Below, in pieces: positions 1 to 6,433 of a stretch of DNA of 26,854 nt (positions are counted from its first letter, which is position 1; every line of letters starts with the position of its first letter). The position numbers and the translations under genes are program-made. The stretch comes from an uncultured Bacilli bacterium (GTDB lineage Bacteria > Bacillota_I > Bacilli_A > RF39 > UBA660): assembly GCA_910588025.1 (NCBI GenBank), contig CAJUQG010000017.1, positions 1 to 26,854 on the forward strand, read 5' to 3'. The notes under the pieces were generated by a model, which worked only from the letters and a program-made list of their open reading frames with translations, was not told the origin of the DNA and made no database searches.

Positions 1-12
1 TTAATTAATAGA

Positions 13-39
13 AAACCCATAGAAAAAATCTATGGGTTT
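13..39 (-). terminator. Hairpin, probable terminator (distal of two)
   Basis: Perfect 10-bp stem AAACCCATAG/CTATGGGTTT around a 7-nt A-rich loop. On the minus strand it is followed by a short T-run, so it suits termination of the gene that ends at 89. The stem is also followed by TTT on the plus strand, so it could serve both directions. Confidence 0.6.
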
Positions 40-51
40 GTCTACACTCTG

Positions 52-78
52 AAAAGTAAACAACACTTGTTTACTTTT
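52..78 (-). terminator. Hairpin, probable terminator (proximal of two)
   Basis: Perfect 11-bp stem AAAAGTAAACA/TGTTTACTTTT with a 5-nt loop, starting 11 bp beyond the stop codon of the membrane protein gene. The minus-strand arm ends in TTTT. Together with the hairpin at 13-39 it makes a tandem terminator. Confidence 0.65.
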
Positions 79-88
79 AATGCTTATT

Positions 89-1090
89 TTAAGCTTTAAT
101 TTGGTATTCTTCTTTCATACGGTTTCTATTTTCTTTGGTATATCCAACAAGCATTTTTTCATTTTTACTCATAATAGATTCCATAATTTCTTTATTGACT
201 TCTTTACTTTTCTTAGTATACCCAGGTAATTGAGCAACTACATGACGTTTTTTATCTTCGGTATATAATATGATACTTAATTGAGTATTAATTCCATTAT
301 AACGATATTCATATTTATACATCCATAAAATATCACGATACTTATAAGGTTTAAATCCTCCAGCAAAATCAATAACATAATTTTTTGTTAAAGCAAGTTT
401 CGCATTTTTATAATAGAACGCATCCTCTGCTTCTAACTCTGAATTAATAATTTCCCATTCTTTTTCATCAAACTTTTTAATAGTTCTCTTTAAACGTATA
501 ATCATAATCGTTTGAGCAATTACTCCAACAACACCAGCAAACCATCCAATCATTCCGATTAATATTAAAATGACTTGAACATAATCAGTTTCCGTTTCAT
601 CCAAATAAATTAATCCAAAATATTCACCAAACTCACTAGATGTTAATTTTTGATCTTTTTCTACTGCTTCATTATAAGCCTCAAGTGCTAACTTTTTAAT
701 ATCAGATGGAATCTTTTTTGTCATTCCTTTAACTGTGACATGATTTTCTGTAATAGAATCAACATCCAACTCTTTAAATTTTTTCTCACTTAAGAAACCA
801 ATATACATGAATTCTTCATCCATAAGAAAGTAGAACTTACCAGTATTATCTCCTGGATAATAAGCAAATACGTAAGGTTTTTCACTTACCTCTACATGAA
901 CTAACTTATTTTCTGGTGACTCTCCAGCAGCTAGAATTTCATGTAATGATGTACTTTTACGAATATCATCCATAAAAACACTTAAAACCATAATCGCCGC
1001 AGCACAAACTGCTACGATAATCCAAACAACTAAATTTGTTTTAGCTTTTTTCAAGATATCTTGAATTTGTTTTGATTTAACTTCTTTCAT
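89..1090 (-). CDS. Two-TM membrane protein, DUF6709-like
   Basis: Protein of 333 residues. I start it at the ATG at 1090 because AGAGGAG lies about 7 nt upstream; an upstream in-frame start would add six residues without a better site. There is a hydrophobic segment near the N terminus (about residues 20-40, rich in V, I and A) and a second at about 175-200 (VILILIGMIGWFAGVVGV). The roughly 130-residue loop between them is probably extracytoplasmic, and the charged C-terminal domain of about 130 residues cytoplasmic. The overall pattern recalls the DUF6709 family, whose function is not known to me; this is a memory-based family guess. A TATAAT-like -10 lies at 1113-1118. It stands alone and is followed by two hairpins. 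Confidence 0.75.
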   Translation of the reverse strand: MKEVKSKQIQDILKKAKTNLVVWIIVAVCAAAIMVLSVFMDDIRKSTSLHEILAAGESPENKLVHVEVSEKPYVFAYYPGDNTGKFYFLMDEEFMYIGFLSEKKFKELDVDSITENHVTVKGMTKKIPSDIKKLALEAYNEAVEKDQKLTSSEFGEYFGLIYLDETETDYVQVILILIGMIGWFAGVVGVIAQTIMIIRLKRTIKKFDEKEWEIINSELEAEDAFYYKNAKLALTKNYVIDFAGGFKPYKYRDILWMYKYEYRYNGINTQLSIILYTEDKKRHVVAQLPGYTKKSKEVNKEIMESIMSKNEKMLVGYTKENRNRMKEEYQIKA

Positions 1091-1383
1091 ATAAACTCCT
1101 CTTTCCATTTAAATTATAACACTTATTATTAAAGAAAAGAACGAATTTTTTTTTAAAAAATTAAATTTTTTTGAGCATCTTTTTATAAGTTTTCAAATAA
1201 CGTTATAACCTGTATTTATTTTTGTTTTGAAGGATATTCTTATAAATTGTTATAATTTCTTATGGTTTCACTTTCAAAAGTAGTAAATTAGTAGTAAAAA
1301 TTTAGAAATTTTTTAAAGTATTAATTTTAAATATTAAAAAAATACTATGGCATTGCTCAGTATAAGAGTATCTATTTATAAAA

Positions 1384-1420
1384 GCGAGACTTAGAGTGGC
1401 GTAGCCACTCAAGTCTTCGC
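1384..1420. repeat. Long GC-richer stem-loop in intergenic DNA
   Basis: Near-perfect inverted repeat: GCGA, GACTT and GAGTGGC pair with GCCACTC, AAGTC and TCGC around a GTA loop, with single-base bulges between blocks (about 16 pairs). It is clearly more GC-rich than its surroundings and has no T-run directly after it. It could be a REP-like palindrome, a transposon end, or the core of a small RNA. Confidence 0.6.
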
Positions 1421-1421
1421 C

Positions 1422-1450
1422 ATAATAAGGTATAGTATTACCCTTATTAT
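1422..1450. repeat. Second stem-loop, adjacent to the first
   Basis: Perfect 9-bp inverted repeat ATAATAAGG/CCTTATTAT with an 11-nt loop, one base after the preceding stem-loop. The two together look like one structured unit of about 67 bp. Confidence 0.55.
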
Positions 1451-1494
1451 GTAGCATGAAGCATGTAGCAAAATGATTTGTTTCCTTTAATAAT

Positions 1495-1842
1495 TTACAA
1501 ATAAATATTAATAATGTTTTCTCTAAATATAAATAAAAGGATTATAAAGAATATTAATAACATAAATGATTTAGGACTATAATTATCTTCGTGTGTTTTA
1601 CCTCTAATTATAATAAAACCAATTTCATCTAAAAATACACCCATACTTATTGATAACAAATATATATTTGTATAAAAACTTGATATACAAAAAAGTATAA
1701 TCGTAAAAAATAATCCAAACATCCAATGATGGGTTCTAAAACTTTTTATAGTTGGACTGGGTTTATTAAATATATATACCACAATTCTTGTAATTAAGAT
1801 AGTTATAAAAGTTAATAAAAAATATTTATCATATAAATTCAT
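1495..1842 (-). CDS. Small integral membrane protein with HH and DE motifs
   Basis: Protein of 115 residues with three to four hydrophobic segments covering most of its length. Start at ATG 1842, preceded by GGTGG about 6 nt upstream. Two polar motifs sit beside membrane segments: a His-His pair (THHWMFG) before the second segment and an Asp-Glu pair (FLDEIG) at the end of the third. Small membrane proteins with a paired HH and a distal DE occur widely in bacteria and archaea, but I do not know a function. It is not obviously in an operon: 131 bp separate it from the ParB-like gene upstream, and a terminator for that operon lies between. Confidence 0.65.
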   Translation of the reverse strand: MNLYDKYFLLTFITILITRIVVYIFNKPSPTIKSFRTHHWMFGLFFTIILFCISSFYTNIYLLSISMGVFLDEIGFIIIRGKTHEDNYSPKSFMLLIFFIILLFIFRENIINIYL

Positions 1843-1964
1843 ATTAACCACCAAGATAATTATAATATTATTTCTTATTATAAAGTAGTAAAATAACTTA
1901 AAAAGATTACATGTACATTCTAAAATAAAGCATTTTAATTAAAGACTACACTTTTTTATTAAAA

Positions 1965-2001
1965 AGAACAGATTTACTGCCCTACTTTTTCACGCTGTTC
2001 T
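1965..2001 (-). terminator. Terminator of the IbrA-GNAT-IbrB operon
   Basis: AGAACAG/CTGTTCT, a 7-bp perfect stem whose first arm overlaps the last codons of the ParB-like gene, followed on the minus strand by TTTTTAAT. The loop is about 23 nt, longer than usual, so efficiency is uncertain. Confidence 0.45.
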
Positions 2002-2519
2002 GCATAATACTTTGTTTCAAACTCATTCCAAGATTTACTAAATTCATGATTTTGAAAAGCTTCTTTTAAGCCTGTAATCTGTTTTAATCGAATCACTTCA
2101 TCCATTTCCATTCCAAGTTCGAAACAAATTTTTTCATCACTCCAACCATAAGAAGCCAATTCTAAAACTATGTGACTCATATCCCGAATTTGATGAGTAC
2201 CACGAGCTCTGTTATGACGAATTGTGGAAGCCATACGATTCGAAATATCTTTTTCAATAACCACTACAGGTATTTCTTTTAAATTAAAATAACGACGTGC
2301 ACAATAATAGCGATGAAATCCATCAACGATAACATATTTATCACGTTCTTTATTGTAATAACAAACAATTGGTTGCGTATAACCATCTTGTAAAATCGAT
2401 AATTTTAAAAGTTGTAATTCAGGACGAGCAACTTTATTTGGATTATAATCATTTGCTTCTATTTTTCGTAATGGTACTAATTTCACATTTAAAACAGGGT
2501 AATCAATATTTACACGCAT
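1974..2519 (-). CDS. ibrB: IbrB-like ParB/sulfiredoxin-fold protein
   Basis: Protein of 181 residues with a ParB/Srx-type N-terminal domain. The signature DGFHRYYCARRY (about residues 66-77) matches the DG-x-HR-xx-A nucleotide-binding motif of the ParB/IbrB family. The C-terminal part (about 105-170) is helical and could be the HTH-like part. IbrB proteins were described with IbrA in E. coli as regulators of immunoglobulin-binding (Eib) genes; their biochemistry is largely unknown. ParB-fold proteins can bind or hydrolyse nucleotides. It is the last gene of a three-gene operon, and its start overlaps the stop of the GNAT gene by 10 bp. It is too short to be a chromosome-partitioning ParB. The symbol is by similarity of motif and neighbourhood only. 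Confidence 0.75.
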   Translation of the reverse strand: MRVNIDYPVLNVKLVPLRKIEANDYNPNKVARPELQLLKLSILQDGYTQPIVCYYNKERDKYVIVDGFHRYYCARRYFNLKEIPVVVIEKDISNRMASTIRHNRARGTHQIRDMSHIVLELASYGWSDEKICFELGMEMDEVIRLKQITGLKEAFQNHEFSKSWNEFETKYYAEQREKVGQ

Positions 2520-2923
2520 TCTAATTCACCATGAACAAAAGTAGTATAACTTCCCTTTGTTCCACTCTCTACATATCCCAAAGAAGACCAAAGTTCCATT
2601 TCTTCTTTTGAATTTGTAAGAATACGAATACGTTCTGATTCGTACATTTCAGTCATATAACGAGCTATATAAGTCATATTATTTTGATTTCGATAACTCG
2701 GTAACACATAAAAATCTGTAAATGTCGTTCCATTTTGATTCATTACTACGCCACAAAACGCCGCCAATTCCTTTTGATCAAAAAATAAATACCAAATCTT
2801 ATCACAGTCATTTATTAAATAAGGAAGCTCTTTTCGAAAAATTCGTTCTGCAAAAAATCTTCCCATATATTGATAAAACTCACTATTATTACAAGTTTCC
2901 ATATATTCTTTTACTTCAAACAT
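2510..2923 (-). CDS. GNAT-family N-acetyltransferase
   Basis: Protein of 137 residues with the order of secondary structure expected for a compact GNAT fold. The segment FTDFYVLPSYRNQNNMTYIARYM (about residues 68-90) resembles acetyl-CoA-binding motif A (V-x-P-x-x-R-x-x-x-x-x), although the usual Q/R-x-x-G-x-G/A is poorly kept. The C-terminal ELWSSLGYVESG matches the typical 'F/L-x-x-x-G-F/Y' end of the fold. It starts 11 bp after the stop of the IbrA-like gene, with AGAGGTGGAG as its ribosome-binding site, and overlaps the IbrB-like gene. The substrate is unknown. Its position between ibrA- and ibrB-like genes suggests it acts in the same process; that is inference. Confidence 0.75.
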   Translation of the reverse strand: MFEVKEYMETCNNSEFYQYMGRFFAERIFRKELPYLINDCDKIWYLFFDQKELAAFCGVVMNQNGTTFTDFYVLPSYRNQNNMTYIARYMTEMYESERIRILTNSKEEMELWSSLGYVESGTKGSYTTFVHGELECV

Positions 2924-2934
2924 TTCTCCACCTC

Positions 2935-4236
2935 TTACTGTATTAACTCTTGCAAGTCTCGTAAATCTTTATCATTAATTTCTGCATCAATCAGCTTTAA
3001 ATGACGATACTTTTTTTGTAACTCCATCAACTTCTTCACATCATGTTGATTTTGACTAAAGCTTAAACGCTTCATCCAAAAGTCATTATGTTCTAAAGCT
3101 CTGGCTATTCGACGCCAACTAGCAATTTTTTTGGAATTCTCCAATTTTTTATCTTCTTCATCTCGTACATCTTTAATACTTATTCCTTTTTTGCCCTCAT
3201 ACCATTTGAAAAAAGCTTTTATTTTATGATAATAATGGTCACGTAATTCAGGAACATATAGTCCTAAACTCTCTAATAAAAAAACAGTATACTCTTGCCA
3301 AGTCATTCCATTAGGTTTCTCTGTTTTTATCATACCAAGCACACTTGTCCGACAATAAATATTTCCAAAATTTACACCATGCACTCGTTGCAAAACTCTT
3401 TCCCAAGTTTCATACTCCAAAGCGCGAAATTGATCTAGGCTTTTTCGTTGATCGTCTCCATATGGTTGACACAAACGTTGCTCAGATAAAGGAACACCAT
3501 TTTTATATAATTGTTCATAAATTTGATTATACTTTAAATCAAAACGAGCAACAGCCGTCCAAATATCAGTTGTCTTCCAATCATACAAAGGATAAAAATT
3601 ATAAACATTTGTATCATTATTACGAATCTTAACTCTCGTCGTCCAATGAATCCCCTGATAAGTTACTTTACTAAAATTCGTAATAGTTCGAAAACGATTT
3701 AAACTTTCATCACATCTTATCCCAATTCCACAAGCAGTGTTACCACCATGTTGTTTATTAAACCAATCTCCAAACCATAAAATAAATTGTTCAAACTCCA
3801 TACCAAATTTAAACCAAGTCCATTCAGAAGGCATATTATCCTCATTAATAACCCATTCATTTTCAGGCATATCTCGTACCCAAATATCTTTTTCTTCTTG
3901 ATTCCAACAAGTCCATTTAGGTTGAATAACACTTACTGCATTTCGAAGTGAAATAGGTAAACAAATCCAATACCAATTTTCCAAAACATCTTGAATCTCC
4001 TCAATCAATAACTGAATATGATCAATTGTCATTTGATATTGTGCTTCAAAATCGACATACATAACACTAATTTTTTTATGATATTTTCGTGCTACCTTAC
4101 TAGCAAGTTGGAGCATAACACTACTATCTTTTCCTCCACTCACCGAAAAATAATAATTATCAAAGTGGGTAAATACATACTCAAATCGTTCCATCGCAGC
4201 CGTATAAACATCTTTATCGATATAAACTTTTGGCAT
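2935..4236 (-). CDS. ibrA: IbrA-like PAPS reductase/PP-loop ATPase (DUF3440)
   Basis: Protein of 433 residues. The N terminus carries the PP-loop FSVSGGKDSSVMLQL (SGGKDS, residues 33-38), the ATP-pyrophosphatase signature shared by PAPS reductases, TilS and DndC. Further landmarks are YVDFEAQY, a Trp-rich centre (KWTCWNQ, EWTWFKFGMEFEQF), GIGIRCDESLNRF and YPLYDWKTTDIW, which fit the IbrA/DUF3440 branch. Members are predicted to adenylate a substrate or transfer sulfur; the true substrate is not established. The ATG follows GGTGGTG. It leads the operon with a GNAT gene and an IbrB-like gene, and a promoter lies just upstream (4282-4309). DndC/phosphorothioation is a distant alternative, but no dnd partners are present. 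Confidence 0.82.
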   Translation of the reverse strand: MPKVYIDKDVYTAAMERFEYVFTHFDNYYFSVSGGKDSSVMLQLASKVARKYHKKISVMYVDFEAQYQMTIDHIQLLIEEIQDVLENWYWICLPISLRNAVSVIQPKWTCWNQEEKDIWVRDMPENEWVINEDNMPSEWTWFKFGMEFEQFILWFGDWFNKQHGGNTACGIGIRCDESLNRFRTITNFSKVTYQGIHWTTRVKIRNNDTNVYNFYPLYDWKTTDIWTAVARFDLKYNQIYEQLYKNGVPLSEQRLCQPYGDDQRKSLDQFRALEYETWERVLQRVHGVNFGNIYCRTSVLGMIKTEKPNGMTWQEYTVFLLESLGLYVPELRDHYYHKIKAFFKWYEGKKGISIKDVRDEEDKKLENSKKIASWRRIARALEHNDFWMKRLSFSQNQHDVKKLMELQKKYRHLKLIDAEINDKDLRDLQELIQ

Positions 4237-4281
4237 AAATCACCACCGATCTAAAAAATTGGTAAATTTTTCCATAAAATT

Positions 4282-4309
4282 ATTATATCAAAAAAAAGTT
4301 AATATGTAA
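4282..4309 (-). promoter_or_regulatory. Promoter of the ibrA-like operon
   Basis: On the minus strand TTACAT (4304-4309) and a perfect TATAAT (4282-4287) are separated by 16 bp, about 45 bp before the ATG at 4236. No clear operator is visible beside it. The rest of the 332-bp gap (4237-4568) holds a short ACGTT/AACGT dyad near 4423-4435, the PdaA-like gene's terminator, and nothing else I recognise. Confidence 0.6.
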
Positions 4310-4496
4310 CACTTTATAGATATGACTATAATTTCTAAGCTAGAAAAAAATTTTTTTGATGCTTTAAAAAAAAGCTGAAAACACCAAAAAAGTTTTTAAA
4401 TCTACAAAATAGCCAAAAATTGTCACGTTATAAACGTCATTTTTAGAAGTTATGTTACATTCATAAAAAGAACAAATTCCTAAACAATAAAAAAAT

Positions 4497-4525
4497 AGAA
4501 AAAGTTTCTAAGTTTTACTTTTTCT
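4497..4525 (-). terminator. Terminator after the PdaA-like gene
   Basis: Stem AGAAAAAGT/ACTTTTTCT (9 bp), followed on the minus strand by ATTTTTTTA, located 44 bp beyond the stop codon. Confidence 0.7.
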
Positions 4526-4568
4526 CTTAAAAATAAAATATATTTTGTATGGTTATATCTACATTTTT

Positions 4569-5624
4569 CTAATCAATAGTAATATCACGAACTAATCCAA
4601 ACGTATAACCAAGACGTTTCATTTCTTTAATAAAACGATCCATAGCTTCATAATTTCCTTTATTTTGCGGATGTATTAAATAAATGGCCCCATTATGATA
4701 ACGTTTCATTAATTCATTATAAGCATAATCACCTGTTACATCACCATTCCAATCTAAATAATCAGCACTATAAAAAAAACTTTTATATCCCATATCTTTT
4801 ACAATGGCTAAACTTCTTTCACTCCATTCTCCTTTGGGTTCACGATAAACTTTATCCATAATTTTACCAGTTATTTCAAAATACGCTTTTTCCAAATCTG
4901 TAATTTCACTAACATATTGTGCAAAATTTTCTTTGGTTGCTAATTCACTCATTTTCAAATGATGAGTCGTATGATTTCCAACAGAATGCCCAGTTGCTTC
5001 AATTTTTCGTATTAAATCTGGATTTTTTAACATAAAACCACGACACAAAAAGAAAGTAGCTTTTACATCATTTTGATTCAAAACATCAACAATTTCATTG
5101 ACATAAGTTTGATTTCCACCCTCATCAAAAGTCAAATAAATAACTTTTTCATCAGGTCCAATAAAAGTAGCATTATACTGTTTTAATAAATCATAAGAAT
5201 ATCCCCCACTCGGCCGTGTTTGATTTTTCTTATTCGCACTCCACCACGATTTGGCATCATTATTAATTGCATTATATTCTTCTTTATAAATATAAGAAAG
5301 AACTTTATCTAATATCACAAAACGAGATACCCGAGCTGTTTCTCCTTTGGAATTTGTCACCGAATAAACAATTTCATATGTTCCCGCAACATGATAATTT
5401 ATATTTTCATCTACTTTTACTTGACTCGTAATATCTCCGTCAATCGCATCAATTGCTTGATAACCTGGCTCTTCATAAACTTCATCAATATTCATAATTG
5501 TGTCACCGTTAAGCATTATTCTTAAATCATTATGACTCATTGATTTAGGGTGAAAAATGACAACCATACCTCCAACAATTAAAAAAATTACTGTAATAAT
5601 CCCAATAAAAATTTTACGATTCAT
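4569..5624 (-). CDS. PdaA-like polysaccharide (peptidoglycan) deacetylase
   Basis: Membrane-anchored enzyme of 351 residues: N-terminal hydrophobic anchor (about 5-24), a DUF5011/Ig-like domain (about 32-105; AIDAIDGDITSQV and GTYEIVYSV are typical), then a NodB-homology deacetylase domain (about 155-345). Catalytic motifs: YLTFDEGGNQ (D167, with E168 where most NodB domains have Asp and PdaA has Asn) and GNHTTHH (metal ligands H218 and H222), then YREPKGEW and LIHP. The whole fits the delta-lactam-forming PdaA branch that deacetylates muramic acid in peptidoglycan. GAGGGGG provides the ribosome-binding site. A TetR terminator lies just upstream, so transcription is probably separate or by read-through. 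A different deacetylated glycan substrate cannot be excluded. Confidence 0.82.
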   Translation of the reverse strand: MNRKIFIGIITVIFLIVGGMVVIFHPKSMSHNDLRIMLNGDTIMNIDEVYEEPGYQAIDAIDGDITSQVKVDENINYHVAGTYEIVYSVTNSKGETARVSRFVILDKVLSYIYKEEYNAINNDAKSWWSANKKNQTRPSGGYSYDLLKQYNATFIGPDEKVIYLTFDEGGNQTYVNEIVDVLNQNDVKATFFLCRGFMLKNPDLIRKIEATGHSVGNHTTHHLKMSELATKENFAQYVSEITDLEKAYFEITGKIMDKVYREPKGEWSERSLAIVKDMGYKSFFYSADYLDWNGDVTGDYAYNELMKRYHNGAIYLIHPQNKGNYEAMDRFIKEMKRLGYTFGLVRDITID

Positions 5625-5656
5625 AGCTTCCCCCTCTTGCTAAAAACTATGAAAAA

Positions 5657-5676
5657 AGAAACACTTTCATGTTTCT
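5657..5676 (-). terminator. Terminator after the TetR gene
   Basis: Stem AGAAACA/TGTTTCT (7 bp) with a 6-nt loop, followed on the minus strand by TTTTT. It lies 25 bp beyond the TetR stop. Confidence 0.7.
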
Positions 5677-5700
5677 AACTTTCTTAAAAAAAGAAAAAGA

Positions 5701-6258
5701 TCATGATAAATCATTAGGAATCAAATGTTCCAAATAAGATAAAACTTCTTCTTTTGAATAATAGTTTTTACTTTGAATCCATTTCATTCCAATTTGAAAA
5801 ATAGCTCCTAAATAAAAATGAGTTACAAAATCTGCTGGAATTTTTCGTTTTTTATCATGCCCTTCAAGATTCATTCGCTTAGTAATATCTTCTAATAGCG
5901 TATCATAAATCATATCCATGGCTATACTATTTCGATTATTCACAATTAAAGGAGAATAAACCTCTTTATTATGTTCAATATGTTCAAAAAGTAAATAAAG
6001 ACACTTTAAATAATATTCTTTAGAATTAGTAATCTCTTCATTTTTTAAAAGTTCCTCTGTTAAACCTGTTTTTAAATCCATAATTAAAGAACTAAGTAAT
6101 GCGTACTTATCTTCAAAATGCGCATAAAAAGTAGAACGATTTGTCATAGCTTTTTCACAAATTTCTGAAACCTTAATTTCTTCAAAAGGATGCTCTCCCA
6201 TTAAAAATAATAAAGATTCATATAAATTCTTTTTCGTTTTCATAACCCGTAAATCCAT
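5701..6258 (-). CDS. TetR-family transcriptional regulator
   Basis: Protein of 185 residues. The N-terminal HTH is clear: FEEIKVSEICEKAMTNRSTFYAHFEDKYAL (about residues 20-49), with the family's usual 'FY-x-HF-x-xK' end. The C-terminal ligand domain resembles the TetR_C_7/DhaS-like group of Firmicutes. Start at ATG 6258 after GGGTGA; an in-frame ATG five codons later is an alternative. It is divergent from the MMPL exporter gene, and a 16-bp perfect palindrome lies before that gene, so it probably represses the exporter operon and perhaps itself. The stop is TGA, followed soon by a terminator. The effector is unknown. Confidence 0.88.
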   Translation of the reverse strand: MDLRVMKTKKNLYESLLFLMGEHPFEEIKVSEICEKAMTNRSTFYAHFEDKYALLSSLIMDLKTGLTEELLKNEEITNSKEYYLKCLYLLFEHIEHNKEVYSPLIVNNRNSIAMDMIYDTLLEDITKRMNLEGHDKKRKIPADFVTHFYLGAIFQIGMKWIQSKNYYSKEEVLSYLEHLIPNDLS

Positions 6259-6274
6259 ATTTTCACCCGTAGAA

Positions 6275-6302
6275 ATTATATCAAAATAAAAACAATTGTA
6301 AA
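6275..6302 (-). promoter_or_regulatory. Promoter of the TetR gene
   Basis: Minus-strand TTTACA (6297-6302), a 16-bp spacer, and TATAAT (6275-6280), 17 bp before the ATG at 6258. It points away from the exporter promoter about 130 bp further right. Confidence 0.6.
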
Positions 6303-6349
6303 GATATCAAACACATGTTGCTTATTTATACAGACGTTTTAAACAAAAT

Positions 6350-6365
6350 TGTTGGTTTTCCAACA
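6350..6365. repeat. Short dyad between divergent promoters
   Basis: TGTTGG/CCAACA with a TTTT loop, between the TetR and exporter promoters. Possibly a second regulator site or a minor hairpin. Confidence 0.35.
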
Positions 6366-6385
6366 TAGCCATACATCTTGTAACT

Positions 6386-6412
6386 GTTATTTTAAAATAA
6401 CCCGAATATAAT
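6386..6412 (+). promoter_or_regulatory. Exporter promoter with candidate TetR operator
   Basis: A perfect 16-bp palindrome, GTTATTTTAAAATAAC, at 6386-6401 is followed by TATAAT at 6407-6412. The palindrome covers the place where a -35 box should be; only a poor TGTTAT is present. TetR proteins bind palindromes of this size, so this is the best operator candidate for the divergent TetR. The ATG of the exporter lies at 6434 after AAGGAGG. Confidence 0.55.
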
Positions 6413-6433
6413 AGGTTGACGAAGGAGGAATTT

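Larger units (their letters stand above)
1091..1494. other. 404-bp intergenic region with tandem hairpins
   Basis: No coding sequence recognised. The right half contains two adjacent stem-loops (1384-1420 and 1422-1450) followed by a short direct repeat of GCATG near 1454-1466. The left half holds the promoter of the minus-strand membrane protein gene (TATAAT at 1113-1118) and otherwise only AT-rich sequence. Confidence 0.6.

Noticed and set aside
1974..2519. Chromosome or plasmid partition ParB
   Set aside because: Only 181 residues, no ParA neighbour, and next to an IbrA-like gene.
2935..4236. DndC of a DNA phosphorothioation system
   Set aside because: The PP-loop is shared, but the rest fits IbrA/DUF3440 better, and no DndA/B/D/E or SspB-E partners are present.
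3345..4254. Several frames opposite or inside the IbrA-like gene
   Set aside because: They mirror the coding strand of a clear gene and have low-complexity content.
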